A stretch of 31,234 bases of DNA from assembly GCA_050697555.1 (NCBI GenBank), contig JBOHAD010000025.1, positions 1 through 31,234 on the forward strand, read 5' to 3'. The position numbers and the translations under genes are program-made. This DNA comes from DASQWP01 sp050697555. Lineage in GTDB: Bacteria; Actinomycetota; Thermoleophilia; Gaiellales; Gaiellaceae. Below are positions 14,564 through 22,935 of the stretch, in pieces (position 1 is the stretch's first letter; every line of letters begins with the position of its first letter). The notes under the pieces are model-generated. The model saw only the letters and a list, made by a program, of their open reading frames with translations, was not told where the DNA came from and ran no database searches.

Positions 14564-14820
14564 GCGCCAACCCTAGTCGGTTTCGACCTCGCGAAAATGG
14601 TCAAAAAACGCGCTATGGCTACCGAGAGGCAGAAGGCCGCCGCCCGGCGCAACGTCAAGAAGGCCCAGAAGGCGGCCAAGGAGAAGCGCACCGTCGCCAA
14701 CCTTCCGAAGTCGACGCGCTCCGCGCTCGGCAAGGAGGGGGCGAAGGCGGCGAAGCGCAAGCGCGCTAGCCGCGCGACACCAGGGCCCGCGCGCCCTCGC
14801 CTCGCCGTACACTCGCCGCG

Positions 14821-15659
<839 letters not shown>

Positions 15660-15663
<4 letters not shown>

Positions 15664-16532
15664 GAGACGTAGGCGCCATCGTCGGCTACGCGCTGCGCGA
15701 GAGCCTGCGGCGCAAGGTCTTCCTGGTCGTGCTCATCCTCACCGCGGCCTTCCTCGGGCTCTACGCCCTCGGCACCGAGCAGGCGTTCGACATCGTGGAG
15801 GAGAACGACCCCTTCGGCGGTCCGGGGGCGCCCGGGCCGGTCGTGGACAGCCGCGAGCTCACGGGCGCGACGCTCTTCGGGCTCTCCATGTTCGGGACGC
15901 TCTTCCTGGGCACGATCCTCGCCGCCTTTCTCACGCTCGGAGTCGTGCGCGGCGACGCCGAGCGCGGCCTTCTCCAGCCGCTCGTCGTGCGTCCGATCGG
16001 CCGCTCGGCGCTCCTCCTTGGCCGCTTCCTCGCCGCGGCGGCCATGTGCGCCGTGTACGTGATCGCCGTCTACGGCGGCGCGATCGGCATCACCTGGGCG
16101 ATCGGCGACTGGGCTCCGGATCGGATCGCGGGTCCCGCGCTCCAGCTTGCGGCGGCGGTCGCCGTCGTTTCCGCGCTCTCGCTCCTCGGCTCAGTCTTCC
16201 TGACGAGCACCGCCAACGGAATCGCCGTCTTCATGCTCTTCGGCGCCGGCCTCGTTGCAGGACTCCTAGGGCAGATCGGCGAGGTGCTCGGCTCGGAGAC
16301 GCTGACGAACGTGGCGGAGATCACGTCGTGGGTGCTTCCGTTCGAGGCCCTCTACCAGGACGGGCTGAACGCGATCACGGCCGACTCGACCGGCTTCACG
16401 GAGATCGCGCTCGACCTCGGGCCCTTCGGCGGCGCCCAGGCTGCGGGGCCCTGGCTCTGGCCCTGGACGATCGCCTACATCGCGCTCGTGGGCCTCCTGG
16501 CCGTCGCCGCCTTCCGCCGCAAGGATCTCTGA
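15660..16532 (+). CDS. ABC-2-type transporter permease
   Basis: A 290-residue membrane protein, six or so hydrophobic segments, starting at GTG 15660 (RDVGAIVGYALRESLRRKVF), the usual N-terminus of ABC-2 permeases. The conserved cytoplasmic segment DAERGLLQPLVVRPIGRSAL matches the family motif between helices 2 and 3. It pairs with the ATPase encoded directly upstream, with a 4-bp overlap. The large extracytoplasmic loop after helix 1 (EQAFDIVEENDPFGGPGAPG) fits NosY-like members. The substrate is unknown. Confidence 0.9.
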
Positions 16533-16575
16533 GCGCGAGAAGGACTCGGGCCGGGCGAGCCGAACGCGGCCGGGA

Positions 16576-16707
16576 GTGGCGACAGTCCCCCAGCCCGACC
16601 GTGTGCAGCGCGCCCTCCTCGCCGCCCTCGCCCGGAACCGAGGCGAGCTCGACCCGGCGAAGCTCGAGCGCCTGCTGCGCCTCCTGGGACCCAGACCGGC
16701 CAACTGA
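16576..16707 (+). CDS. Possible 43-residue mini-protein
   Basis: GTG 16576 to TGA 16705-16707 encodes VATVPQPDRVQRALLAALAR NRGELDPAKLERLLRLLGPR PAN, an amphipathic two-helix pattern with good codon use for this genome. It follows the exporter permease by 43 bp and precedes a strong hairpin at 16730. No family is recognised and there is no properly spaced ribosome-binding site. Confidence 0.3.
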   Translation: MATVPQPDRVQRALLAALARNRGELDPAKLERLLRLLGPRPAN

Positions 16708-16729
16708 CCGATCGACGTCTGTTCGAGAG

Positions 16730-16758
16730 CCGGGCCGCCTGCCGCTGCGGCGGCCCGG
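16730..16758. terminator. Strong hairpin between convergent genes
   Basis: CCGGGCCGCC and GGCGGCCCGG form a perfect 10-bp GC stem with a 9-nt loop. It lies 4 nt past the stop of the minus-strand gene at 16762 and downstream of the plus-strand exporter, so it can serve both directions. There is no T-run. Confidence 0.55.
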
Positions 16759-16761
16759 CCC

Positions 16762-17046
16762 TCACACCGCGAGGGGCAGGTGTTCCGGCTGGTGCCGGAT
16801 CTCCTCGCGGGTCGCGTCCAGGAAAACGAGCCGGCGCTCGGCGTCGATGTCCTGGACGAGGCCCGCCCAGACGACGGGCATCCGTGGGCGAAGCACGCGA
16901 GCGAGCCTGATGATCAGGTAGTCGGGCTCGTCCGCCCCTGGAGGGAACAGGGGCGTCTCGATCTCACCCACGGGCCCGTCGCTCGCCACGGCCAGGTAGC
17001 CGTGGCACCGGGCGAGCACGCCGTCGATGGCGTCAGACTCGGGCAC
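16762..17046 (-). CDS. Small PRC-barrel-like protein
   Basis: 94 residues: MPESDAIDGVLARCHGYLAV, then SDGPVGEIETPLFPPGADEP, DYLIIRLARVLRPRMPVVWA and DAERRLVFLDATREEIRHQP. The order 'xDGPVGEIE ... DYLIIR ... V.a..V..ID...r.V.LDATREEI' resembles the PRC-barrel beta-rich fold of small actinobacterial proteins; this is a resemblance, not an alignment. It overlaps the upstream small membrane protein gene by 14 bp, so the two form an operon. It is convergent with the ABC exporter genes. The function is unknown. Confidence 0.6.
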   Translation of the reverse strand: MPESDAIDGVLARCHGYLAVASDGPVGEIETPLFPPGADEPDYLIIRLARVLRPRMPVVWAGLVQDIDAERRLVFLDATREEIRHQPEHLPLAV

Positions 17047-17329
17047 GGCGAGTCGCAGGCATGTGGACGGCGGAAGGCCGTCGGGAGGGCTCGCGAGGCC
17101 GCTCGGGCTCCCGCTCGACCGCCGGGGCCAACTGCTCCACGGCCGCGGAGGGCTGCTCCGTCGACGCCAGGCGCGTGGACTCCGCCCAGCCGCCGGTCAG
17201 GCGGCGCGAGGGGGCGACGCGCCCCCGGTCCCTGTCCGCCACCATCGAGTACAGGAGACCCGCGACCAGGGCGATCCAGGGGATCGCTCCCACGAGGACT
17301 CCGAGCAACTCCCTGGTCTCTGCGCTCAC
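17033..17329 (-). CDS. Small single-pass membrane protein
   Basis: 98 residues. A single hydrophobic segment at about 8-28 (LLGVLVGAIPWIALVAGLLY) follows a short N-terminus. The rest is a polar, Pro/Arg/Glu-rich tail (VADRDRGRVAPSRRLTGGWA ...) that is probably disordered. No family is recognised. It begins 150 bp downstream of the response-regulator gene and overlaps the PRC-barrel-like gene. An 11-bp direct repeat of the kind bound by OmpR-type regulators lies upstream at 17412-17433, so the adjacent two-component system may control it. Confidence 0.55.
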   Translation of the reverse strand: MSAETRELLGVLVGAIPWIALVAGLLYSMVADRDRGRVAPSRRLTGGWAESTRLASTEQPSAAVEQLAPAVEREPERPREPSRRPSAVHMPATRRARV

Positions 17330-17411
17330 GTAGCAGCCTTTCGGTTCGCACTCGGTCGACGAAGGAATACCGACCCCATCCGAGCAGGCCTTGGGCCGCC
17401 GTGCAGATCGC

Positions 17412-17433
17412 GTGAGCCTCGTGTGAAGGCTCG
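17412..17433 (-). promoter_or_regulatory. Candidate OmpR-type regulator site (11-bp repeat)
   Basis: GTGAGCCTCGT directly followed by GTGAAGGCTCG gives two half-sites spaced 11 bp, one helical turn, as in PhoB/PhoP boxes. It lies upstream of the 17329 gene. A similar pair with the core GTGTGAGC is at 20026-20047, next to the sensor kinase gene. Confidence 0.4.
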
Positions 17434-17478
17434 CTCATACGGCAGGGTCGGCGGGGGGCGAGCCGGGGGCCGCGACGC

Positions 17479-18168
17479 TCACACCGGGACGAGCTTGTAG
17501 CCGATCTCGCGCACCGTGACGATCCGCTCCGGATGGCCGGGATCGCGCTCGATCTTGCGCCGGAGCTTGGAGATGTGCACGTCGCAGGCCCGCTCGTCGC
17601 CGACGTAGGGGCTCTCCCACAGATGCTCCATGATCTGGCGCCGGCTGAAGACCTGCTCCGGCGCCTCGGCCAGGAGGGCGAGGATGCGGAACTCCGAGCG
17701 CGTGAGCTGGATGGCGCGCCCGTCCGCCGTCACCTGGTGGCGGGCGAAGTCCAGGCTCACGCCTCCCACGCGTACGACGGCGCTTCCGCTCCCGCCGCGG
17801 TCGAGCTCGCGCCGTCGCAGGATGGCGCGGACGCGGCTGACGAGCTCCGCCATGGAGAAGGGCTTCGTCACGTAGTCGTCGGCGCCGAGCTCGAGCCCGA
17901 GAACGCGGTCGACCTCGGCGTCCCTCGCCGTGAGCATGAGCACCGGGACAGCGCTTTCGGCCCGGAGGCGGCGGCAGACCTCGGCGCCGGACAGGCGCGG
18001 CATCATCACGTCGAGGACGACGAGGTCGAACGGCTCGCCCAGGGCGCGCGCGAGCGCGCTCTCCCCGTCGCCCACCGACTCGACCTCGAAGCCCTCCGTG
18101 CGGAGGGCGTACTCGAGGGGGCCGACGATGTCCGGCTCGTCGTCGGCGACGAGGATGCGCGCGCTCAT
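17479..18168 (-). CDS. OmpR/PhoB-family response regulator
   Basis: 229 residues: receiver domain (MSARILVADDEPDIVGPLEY, phospho-acceptor Asp53 in FDLVVLDVMMPRLSG, TARDAEV and the conserved Lys in DDYVTKPFSM), then a C-terminal winged-helix DNA-binding domain (GVSLDFARHQVTADGRAIQL, TRSEFRILALLAEAPEQVFS, RRQIMEHLWES, VDVHISKLRRKIE-like CDVHISKLRRKIERDP, TVREIGYKLVPV). It pairs with the kinase gene 54 bp upstream on the same strand. Likely targets are sites with the 11-bp repeats at 17412 and 20026 (inference). Confidence 0.95.
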   Translation of the reverse strand: MSARILVADDEPDIVGPLEYALRTEGFEVESVGDGESALARALGEPFDLVVLDVMMPRLSGAEVCRRLRAESAVPVLMLTARDAEVDRVLGLELGADDYVTKPFSMAELVSRVRAILRRRELDRGGSGSAVVRVGGVSLDFARHQVTADGRAIQLTRSEFRILALLAEAPEQVFSRRQIMEHLWESPYVGDERACDVHISKLRRKIERDPGHPERIVTVREIGYKLVPV

Positions 18169-18222
18169 AGGCCACTCCCCGGCCTGTGAGCGAGCCGGAG
18201 GCGAGCGACGGTCATCGGCATC

Positions 18223-19953
18223 TCACGCCGCCTCCCGCTCGGCCAGCCGGAGCGTGACACGCACGACCGTGCCCTTGCCCGGCGTCGACTCGAGCTCGAC
18301 GTTCCCGCCCACGACCCGGATTGCCTGGCGCACGATGGCAAGCCCGAGCCCGAACCCGTCGGCGTCGCGGCCGCGCCCACGGTAGAACCGCTCCCACACA
18401 CGCTCCTGATCGGCAGGCGCGATGCCGGGCCCGCTGTCGCGCACCTCGACCACCGCCGACCCCGTGGCGACGCTCTCGGCGGCGAGCTCGATCCGTCCCT
18501 GCTCCGTGTGCTTGGCGGCGTTGGCCGCCAGGTTGAGGAGCGCCTGCTCCACGAGCGCACGATCGGCGAGGACGGAGAGGCCGGGCGGGCACTCGACGGC
18601 GACCTTCACGCCGGGGCGCGGCTCGAGCGCGGCGGCGATCTCCTCCAGCAGCGGCCGGAGCTCGAGCGGCTCGAGGCGAGGCGCCTCCTCGTGGGTCTGC
18701 GCGCGCGCGAGCGTGAGCAGCGTGTGGGTGAGGCGCCCCAACCGAGCCGACTGGCGCTCGATCGACTCGAGGAAGCGGTCGCGATCGTCGGGCAGCTCCT
18801 TCGCGCCCGCCTGAAGCACCTCGATGGCGCTCGTGATGGCCGCGAGCGGCGTGCGCAGCTCATGGGCGGCGTTCGTGACGAACTCGCGCTCGGCGCGCTC
18901 GCGCCGCTCCCGCTCCGTCACGTCCGCGAGGACGAGGATGGCGGTCTGAGTCCCCGGACCGGCTGGAATCCCGACCAGGGCGAACGTCCGCTCGTCCTCG
19001 GAGGCGACGCGCGCCTCGGCGACCGGCGCGTCGGGACGGAAGAGACCGGCGGCGACGTCGCGGAGCGGGAACCCCGGCCAGGGGTCGGGCAGCGGGTCGC
19101 CCTCGTCGAGGCGACCGAAGCCGAGCATCCGCGCCGCCGAAGGGTTGGCGAAGTCGACGCGGAGATCCGGATCGACCGTGACGACCCCCTCCCGGAGGCG
19201 CGCCAGCAGCCGGTGGAGGCGGTCGCGGTCGGACTGGACGGCCCGGAACGACTCGCTCAGGCGCACACGCATGCGGTCGATGCTGGCCGCGAGACTTCCG
19301 AGCTCGTCGCGGAAGCCCGGCCGGAGGGGGCGGTCGAAGCTTCCCCCTTCGATCGCAGCCGCAGCGGCGGCGATGCGGCGGAGCCGGGCCGCGATGAGAA
19401 CGGCGATCAGGAGCCCGACGGCGGCCCCGAAGAGGACCGCGAGGAGGGCGGCCTCGACGATCTTCGAGCGGACGATGCTCACCTCGGCGGTGAGCTCGGG
19501 CCTGACGGCGTACGCGATGAGCGCCGCCGCGTCGTCCGCCCGTAGCCGCAGGCCGACGACGATGATCCTGCCGTCGTCGTGAGTGGCAACGTGGCGCTCT
19601 CCTTCGAAGACGCGCTCGATAGCCTCGCGTCCATCTGGAACGCTCGCGAAGCTGAAGCCGCGCGACTTCTCGGGCGTGAGCAGGTCCCCGTCCTCGTCGA
19701 AGACGTAGAGCGAGAGCCGGCGCCGCTCGGCGACGCCCGCCAGCGACCGGCCGAGCTCGCCCTCACGGACGCTACGGCTCACCGCCTCGGCGGCCGCGAC
19801 GCTGTTCCCGACGGCGAGCGCCTGGGCACGCTCGCGGAAGGCAGCCTCGGAGCGTTGCGAGAAGATCTGCGCGACGACCGCGGCCGTCACCGCCGCGATC
19901 AGGGCGAAGGCGAACGAGAGCCACCAGCGCATCCCGATGGCCGGCCTGGGCAC
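18223..19953 (-). CDS. Membrane sensor histidine kinase
   Basis: About 576 residues from GTG 19953; an in-frame ATG 19932 (MRWWLSFAFALIAAVTAAVV) would shorten it by 7. TM1 is at about 11-30, an extracytoplasmic sensor region at 31-165 and TM2 at about 166-188. It continues with HAMP (ARLRRIAAAAAAIEGGSFDR), a PAS-like domain (ARLREGVVTVDPDLRVDFAN), HisKA with His364 in NAAHELRTPLAAITSAI, and a HATPase with N-box LLNLAANAAKH, G1 VRDSGPGIAP and G2 GFGLGLAIVRQ. Architecture and operon match PhoR-type kinases. It is transcribed away from the ATP-grasp gene, with a 112-bp gap holding candidate regulator boxes. Confidence 0.95.
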   Translation of the reverse strand: MPRPAIGMRWWLSFAFALIAAVTAAVVAQIFSQRSEAAFRERAQALAVGNSVAAAEAVSRSVREGELGRSLAGVAERRRLSLYVFDEDGDLLTPEKSRGFSFASVPDGREAIERVFEGERHVATHDDGRIIVVGLRLRADDAAALIAYAVRPELTAEVSIVRSKIVEAALLAVLFGAAVGLLIAVLIAARLRRIAAAAAAIEGGSFDRPLRPGFRDELGSLAASIDRMRVRLSESFRAVQSDRDRLHRLLARLREGVVTVDPDLRVDFANPSAARMLGFGRLDEGDPLPDPWPGFPLRDVAAGLFRPDAPVAEARVASEDERTFALVGIPAGPGTQTAILVLADVTERERRERAEREFVTNAAHELRTPLAAITSAIEVLQAGAKELPDDRDRFLESIERQSARLGRLTHTLLTLARAQTHEEAPRLEPLELRPLLEEIAAALEPRPGVKVAVECPPGLSVLADRALVEQALLNLAANAAKHTEQGRIELAAESVATGSAVVEVRDSGPGIAPADQERVWERFYRGRGRDADGFGLGLAIVRQAIRVVGGNVELESTPGKGTVVRVTLRLAEREAA

Positions 19954-20025
19954 GGGACAGAGAGTATCGCGGTCCGAAGCTGATGTATCCGCCTTCGGGG
20001 CATGGTGAGCAAAGCCAGCGGCCTC

Positions 20026-20047
20026 GCTCACACACCGCTCACACGGC
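20026..20047. promoter_or_regulatory. Candidate OmpR-type regulator site (11-bp direct repeat)
   Basis: GCTCACACACC at 20026-20036 is followed directly by GCTCACACGGC at 20037-20047: eight identical bases with an 11-bp period. A further inverted half GTGAGC is at 20005-20010. The position between the divergent kinase and ATP-grasp genes suggests autoregulation of the two-component operon or control of the ATP-grasp gene. Confidence 0.5.
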
Positions 20048-20065
20048 GTCGGCACCCTCGGGGGA

Positions 20066-20935
20066 GTGCTGTTTCTTCTGGCACAGCGGCCGACTCCGAC
20101 GAACAGGGCGCTCCTCGCCGCCTTCCGGCGGCTCGGCATCGAGGGGGCGCCGCTCGCGGTGGGGGACACGCAGGCGCACGAGGGCGACTCAGTCCTGGTG
20201 CGCCTGCGTGTTCGGGCAAGCGTCGACGGGATCGAGCCCGGGCTCGCCCAGGCTGACGGGCTCGCCGAGCAGGGCGTCCTCGTCCTCAATCGGAGCGGCT
20301 GCCTTACGGCCGCGCACGACAAGCTGGCGACCGCAATCCGGCTCGCACGCGCCGGCCTGCCGCACCCCCGGACCGTGCACGTCGACTGGCCGCTGGCCCT
20401 CCCGAGGATGGAGTACCCCACCGTCGTCAAGCCTCGCTTCGGCGCGCTCGGGAGGGACGTCGTCCTCTGCGAGAGCCCGGAGGCCCTCGCCGAGGCGCTC
20501 GAGGGCCTCTCGCACCGCGGCTGGTTCGAGCGCCAGGGCGCCCTCGTCCAGGAGCTCGTCCCCTCCTCCTCGGAGCTCCGCGTCGTCGTGGCCGCGGGAA
20601 CCGTCGCCGGGGCGCTCGAGCGCGTTGCCGCACCCGGCCATTGGTGCACGAGCGCCTCCGTCGGAGCCTGCCGGCCGCTCGCCGAGCTGCCCGAAGACGC
20701 CGCCGAAACCGCGCTCCTGGCGGCCGGAGCGATCGGCTGCGACCTCGTCGGCATCGACCTCCTGAAGGGTCCGGCCGGCTATGTTGTCCTCGACGCGAAC
20801 GCAGCCGTGGAGTTCACGGCTGCCTACGGGCTCGGCGGCGCCGACCCCTTCGCGGAGGCGGCACAAGCGCTCCTCGGGGATCGGGACGGCCGGATTCGAA
20901 CCGGCGGCCTCCGCGTCCCAAACGCGGCACTCTGA
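20066..20935 (+). CDS. RimK/LysX-like ATP-grasp ligase
   Basis: 289 residues in the present frame. Pre-ATP-grasp part: LFLLAQRPTPTNRALLAAFR. ATP-grasp core: VLNRSGCLTAAHDKLATAIR, LAGLPHPRTVHVD-like region, the ATP-binding YPTVVKPRFGALGRDVVLCE, ALVQELVPSSSELRVVVAAG and the metal-binding end GCDLVGIDLLKGPAGYVVLDANAAVEF-type segment. RimK-like enzymes join an amino acid to a carboxylate using ATP; the substrate is unknown. GTG 20066 is used; a GGGGGA run is adjacent, so the true start is uncertain. The last 18 or so residues (DRDGRIRTGGLRVPNAAL) are simply antisense tRNA-Pro read as protein, because the gene has no stop before the tRNA. Confidence 0.8.
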   Translation: MLFLLAQRPTPTNRALLAAFRRLGIEGAPLAVGDTQAHEGDSVLVRLRVRASVDGIEPGLAQADGLAEQGVLVLNRSGCLTAAHDKLATAIRLARAGLPHPRTVHVDWPLALPRMEYPTVVKPRFGALGRDVVLCESPEALAEALEGLSHRGWFERQGALVQELVPSSSELRVVVAAGTVAGALERVAAPGHWCTSASVGACRPLAELPEDAAETALLAAGAIGCDLVGIDLLKGPAGYVVLDANAAVEFTAAYGLGGADPFAEAAQALLGDRDGRIRTGGLRVPNAAL

Positions 20936-20955
20936 CCAGGCTGAGCTACGTCCCG
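20881..20955 (-). tRNA. tRNA-Pro (anticodon TGG)
   Basis: Minus strand: acceptor CGGGACG pairs with CGTCCCG. The D arm is GCTC/GAGT, the anticodon stem CCGCG/CGCGG with loop TTTGGGA (anticodon TGG), and the T arm GCCGG/CCGGC with loop TTCGAAT. The discriminator is A and CCA is not encoded. It overlaps the 3' end of the opposing ATP-grasp frame by 55 nt. Confidence 0.95.
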
Positions 20956-20967
20956 TAGCTTCAAATG

Positions 20968-20973
20968 AGTGTA
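20968..20973 (-). promoter_or_regulatory. -10 element of the tRNA-Pro promoter
   Basis: TACACT on the minus strand lies 12 nt before the tRNA 5' end, within an AT-rich stretch that is rare in this sequence. No good -35 is seen. Confidence 0.45.
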
Positions 20974-21050
20974 GATCATTGATCGAAAACTGACCGGAAA
21001 CCGTGGCACCCGCCGGATGACGGCCGTGGCCGCCGTTATCGTCCGGCGCC

Positions 21051-21962
21051 GTGGCGGACGCCCCCGTCGCTCCGCCCACGCGCGAGTACGGGCCCGATAG
21101 CCCCCGGCCGCTCCCCGGCTTGGCGCTCGTCTGGTCGGCCGTCGCCCTCCGGTCGCTGAACGCGACCCTGTCGAAGATCGTGCTCGACTCGGCGGGACTC
21201 TCGGCGCTCCGGCTCGCCGAGGTGCGCGCGACCGGGTCGGCCGTCCTGCTCGTCGCCGCCTTCGGGATCCTCGGGCTCGCCTTCGTCCAGTTCTTCTACT
21301 TCGTCGCCATCGCGCGGCTTCCGATCGGGATCGCCCTCGTCATCCAGTATGTCGCTCCCGTCTTCGTGGCGCTCTGGGCTCGATTCGTCGTGCGCGAGCC
21401 CGTGCGCCGACGGCTCTGGATCGCCATCGCGCTCAGCCTCGCCGGGCTCACGCTCGTCGTCGAGCTCTGGAGCGGCTTCACGCTCGACGGCGTCGGCGTG
21501 GCGGCCTGCGTCGCGGCGGCGCTCGCCTACGCCGCCTACATGCTCATGGCCGAGCGCTCGCTCCGCGGCGGCCGCGACGCCGCCTCGCTGGTCGCCTGGG
21601 GCTTCGTGTTCGCCGCGCTCTTCTGAGCCGTCGTGCAGCCGTGGTGGAGCTTCCCCGCCGGACGAGTCGACGGAAGCGAGTCCCTCCTCGGCCGCCTGGA
21701 CGACGTGACGGCTCCCGTCTGGCTCCTCCTCGCCTACATCGTCCTCCTCGGGACCGTCGTGCCCTTCGTCCTCATGGTCAGCGCGCTCCACCACGTTCCG
21801 GCCACTCGGGTGACGGTCGTGGCGATGCTCGAGCCGGTGCTCGCCGCCCTCGTCGCCTTCGCCTGGCTGGGCGAGGAGATCGCCGGGATCCAGCTCGTCG
21901 GGGGCGCGCTCGTGCTCCTCGGAATCGCGCTCGCCCAGACCGCACGTATCCGCGACGTATAA
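21051..21962 (+). pseudogene. EamA-family permease broken by an in-frame TGA
   Basis: DMT/EamA transporters have ten membrane helices in two repeats. Here repeat one and the start of repeat two run from GTG 21051 (ADAPVAPPTREYGPDSPRPL) through LAFVQFFYFVAIARLPIGIA and VGVAACVAAALAYAAYMLMA to ...VFAALF, then TGA 21624-21626. The same frame continues at once with AVVQPWWSFPAGRVDGSESL, HHVPATRVTVVAMLEPVLAA and FAWLGEEIAGIQLVGGALVL to the stop at 21962. Trp (TGG) would be expected at the stop. A second lesion is likely: between VRATGSAVLLVAAF and GILGLAFVQFF about 20 residues usual for the family seem to be missing. Alternatives are sequencing error or UGA read-through. Confidence 0.75.
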
Positions 21963-22024
21963 GCGTTCGTTATTTAAGGAATACTTACGGATTCCGCACG
22001 ATCTGCCGACAAAAAGAGTGCACC

Positions 22025-22471
22025 GTGCGACCCATGCCCAGACCCCCCCGCGTGGCTCTCGCCATGCTCGCGTCCGCCGGCGTCCTCGGCGCGGCGGCAC
22101 CTGCGGAAGGGGCTCCCTCCCACAAGGAGAAGCGGCTCGTCACGAAGATCAACCACGTGCGTGCCGCCCACGGGCTGGTGAAGGTGCGGATGACGGCGAA
22201 GCTCAACCGGAGCGCCCACCGCTGGGCGGTCCATCTTCACCGCTCCGACTCCTTCTACCACGCCCGCCTCGCGCCCGGGACGGCGGAGAACCTGGCCTGG
22301 GGCACCTGCTCCTGGGCCTCTCCGGGCGTGCTCGTGCGCATGTGGATGAGGAGCCCGGCCCACCGCAGCATCATGCTCGACCGTAGTGCTCGCCGTGTCG
22401 GCTCCGGCGTCGTCGCCGGCAGCTGGCGTGGGTACCGCTGCGTCCGCATGGCCGTCGCCCGCTTCCGCTGA
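22025..22471 (+). CDS. Secreted CAP/SCP-domain protein
   Basis: About 148 residues. An N-terminal signal peptide (MPRPPRVALAMLASAGVLGA, AAPAEGA) precedes a CAP domain. The domain is seen in KEKRLVTKINHVRAAHGLVK, LNRSAHRWAVHLHRSDSFYH, the conserved AENLAWGTCSWASPGVLVRM and WMRSPAHRSIMLDRSARRVG, matching 'GENLAxG ... V..WM.SPGHR.NiL'. Bacterial CAP proteins (YkwD type) act outside the cell; enzymatic function is unproven. GTG 22025 is preferred over ATG 22034 because AAGAG at 22013-22017 is well spaced for it. Cys residues in GTCSW and YRCVR may form a disulfide. Confidence 0.8.
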   Translation: MRPMPRPPRVALAMLASAGVLGAAAPAEGAPSHKEKRLVTKINHVRAAHGLVKVRMTAKLNRSAHRWAVHLHRSDSFYHARLAPGTAENLAWGTCSWASPGVLVRMWMRSPAHRSIMLDRSARRVGSGVVAGSWRGYRCVRMAVARFR

Positions 22472-22473
22472 TC

Positions 22474-22498
22474 ATCTCGCCGCCGCCGCGGGCGAGAT
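22474..22498. terminator. Bidirectional terminator hairpin
   Basis: ATCTCGCC and GGCGAGAT form a perfect 8-bp stem with a 9-nt loop, exactly between the convergent stops of the CAP gene (22471) and the receiver gene (22498). There is no T-run on either side. Confidence 0.55.
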
Positions 22499-22935
22499 CA
22501 GGCGCTCTCGAAGAGCTCGCGGAGCTCGGCGATCTTCTCCGTGCGCAGCTGGTCGCGTTCGCCTCGCTCCACGGCCTCGACCACGCTCGAGACGAGCGAG
22601 GCCAGCTCGACCGGGTTGAAGGGCTTCGTGATGTAGTCGAGCCCCCCCAGGTCCATGCCGCGAGCGCGGTCGCGGAGATCAGCGCGCGCCGTCAGGAAGA
22701 CGACCGGGATCCCGGCCGTCGCCGGATCCTCGAGCAGCTGCTCGGCCACCCTCCAGCCGTCGAGCCCGGGCATCATCACGTCGAGAAGGATGACGTCGGG
22801 CGAGTCGTAGCGAGCGACCTCGAGGCCGCTCGGCCCGTCCGGCGCCTCGAGGACCACCATCCCCTCGGCCTCGAGGTTGACGCTGCAGAGGAGCCGGATG
22901 GGCGCCTCGTCGTCGATGACGAGCACGCGCGTCAC
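22498..22935 (-). CDS. Receiver-only response regulator
   Basis: 145 residues, a lone receiver domain: VTRVLVIDDEAPIRLLCSVN, phospho-acceptor Asp52 in VILLDVMMPGLDGWR, FLTARADLRDRARGMDLGGL and DYITKPFNPVELASLVSSV. A short C-terminal helix (ERDQLRTEKIAELRELFESA) replaces an output domain, so it probably acts by protein contact or passes phosphate on. GTG 22935 overlaps the TGA of the kinase gene (GTGA), giving tight co-expression with the five-GAF kinase that should phosphorylate it. Confidence 0.93.
   Translation of the reverse strand: MTRVLVIDDEAPIRLLCSVNLEAEGMVVLEAPDGPSGLEVARYDSPDVILLDVMMPGLDGWRVAEQLLEDPATAGIPVVFLTARADLRDRARGMDLGGLDYITKPFNPVELASLVSSVVEAVERGERDQLRTEKIAELRELFESA

Noticed and set aside
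16576..16707. Possibility that the 43-codon ORF is part of the ABC exporter operon
   Set aside because: Kept only as a low-confidence CDS; no ribosome-binding site at proper spacing and no family support, so no operon role is claimed.
18223..20754. An 843-residue reading of the sensor kinase frame
   Set aside because: The N-terminal 260 or so residues are the antisense of the ATP-grasp gene and cross the intergenic region; the first membrane helix fixes the start at 19953 or 19932.
21624..21650. Selenocysteine reading of the EamA TGA
   Set aside because: Trp is expected at this position, no stem with a loop GG in the right register is convincing, and the family has no selenoproteins known to me.
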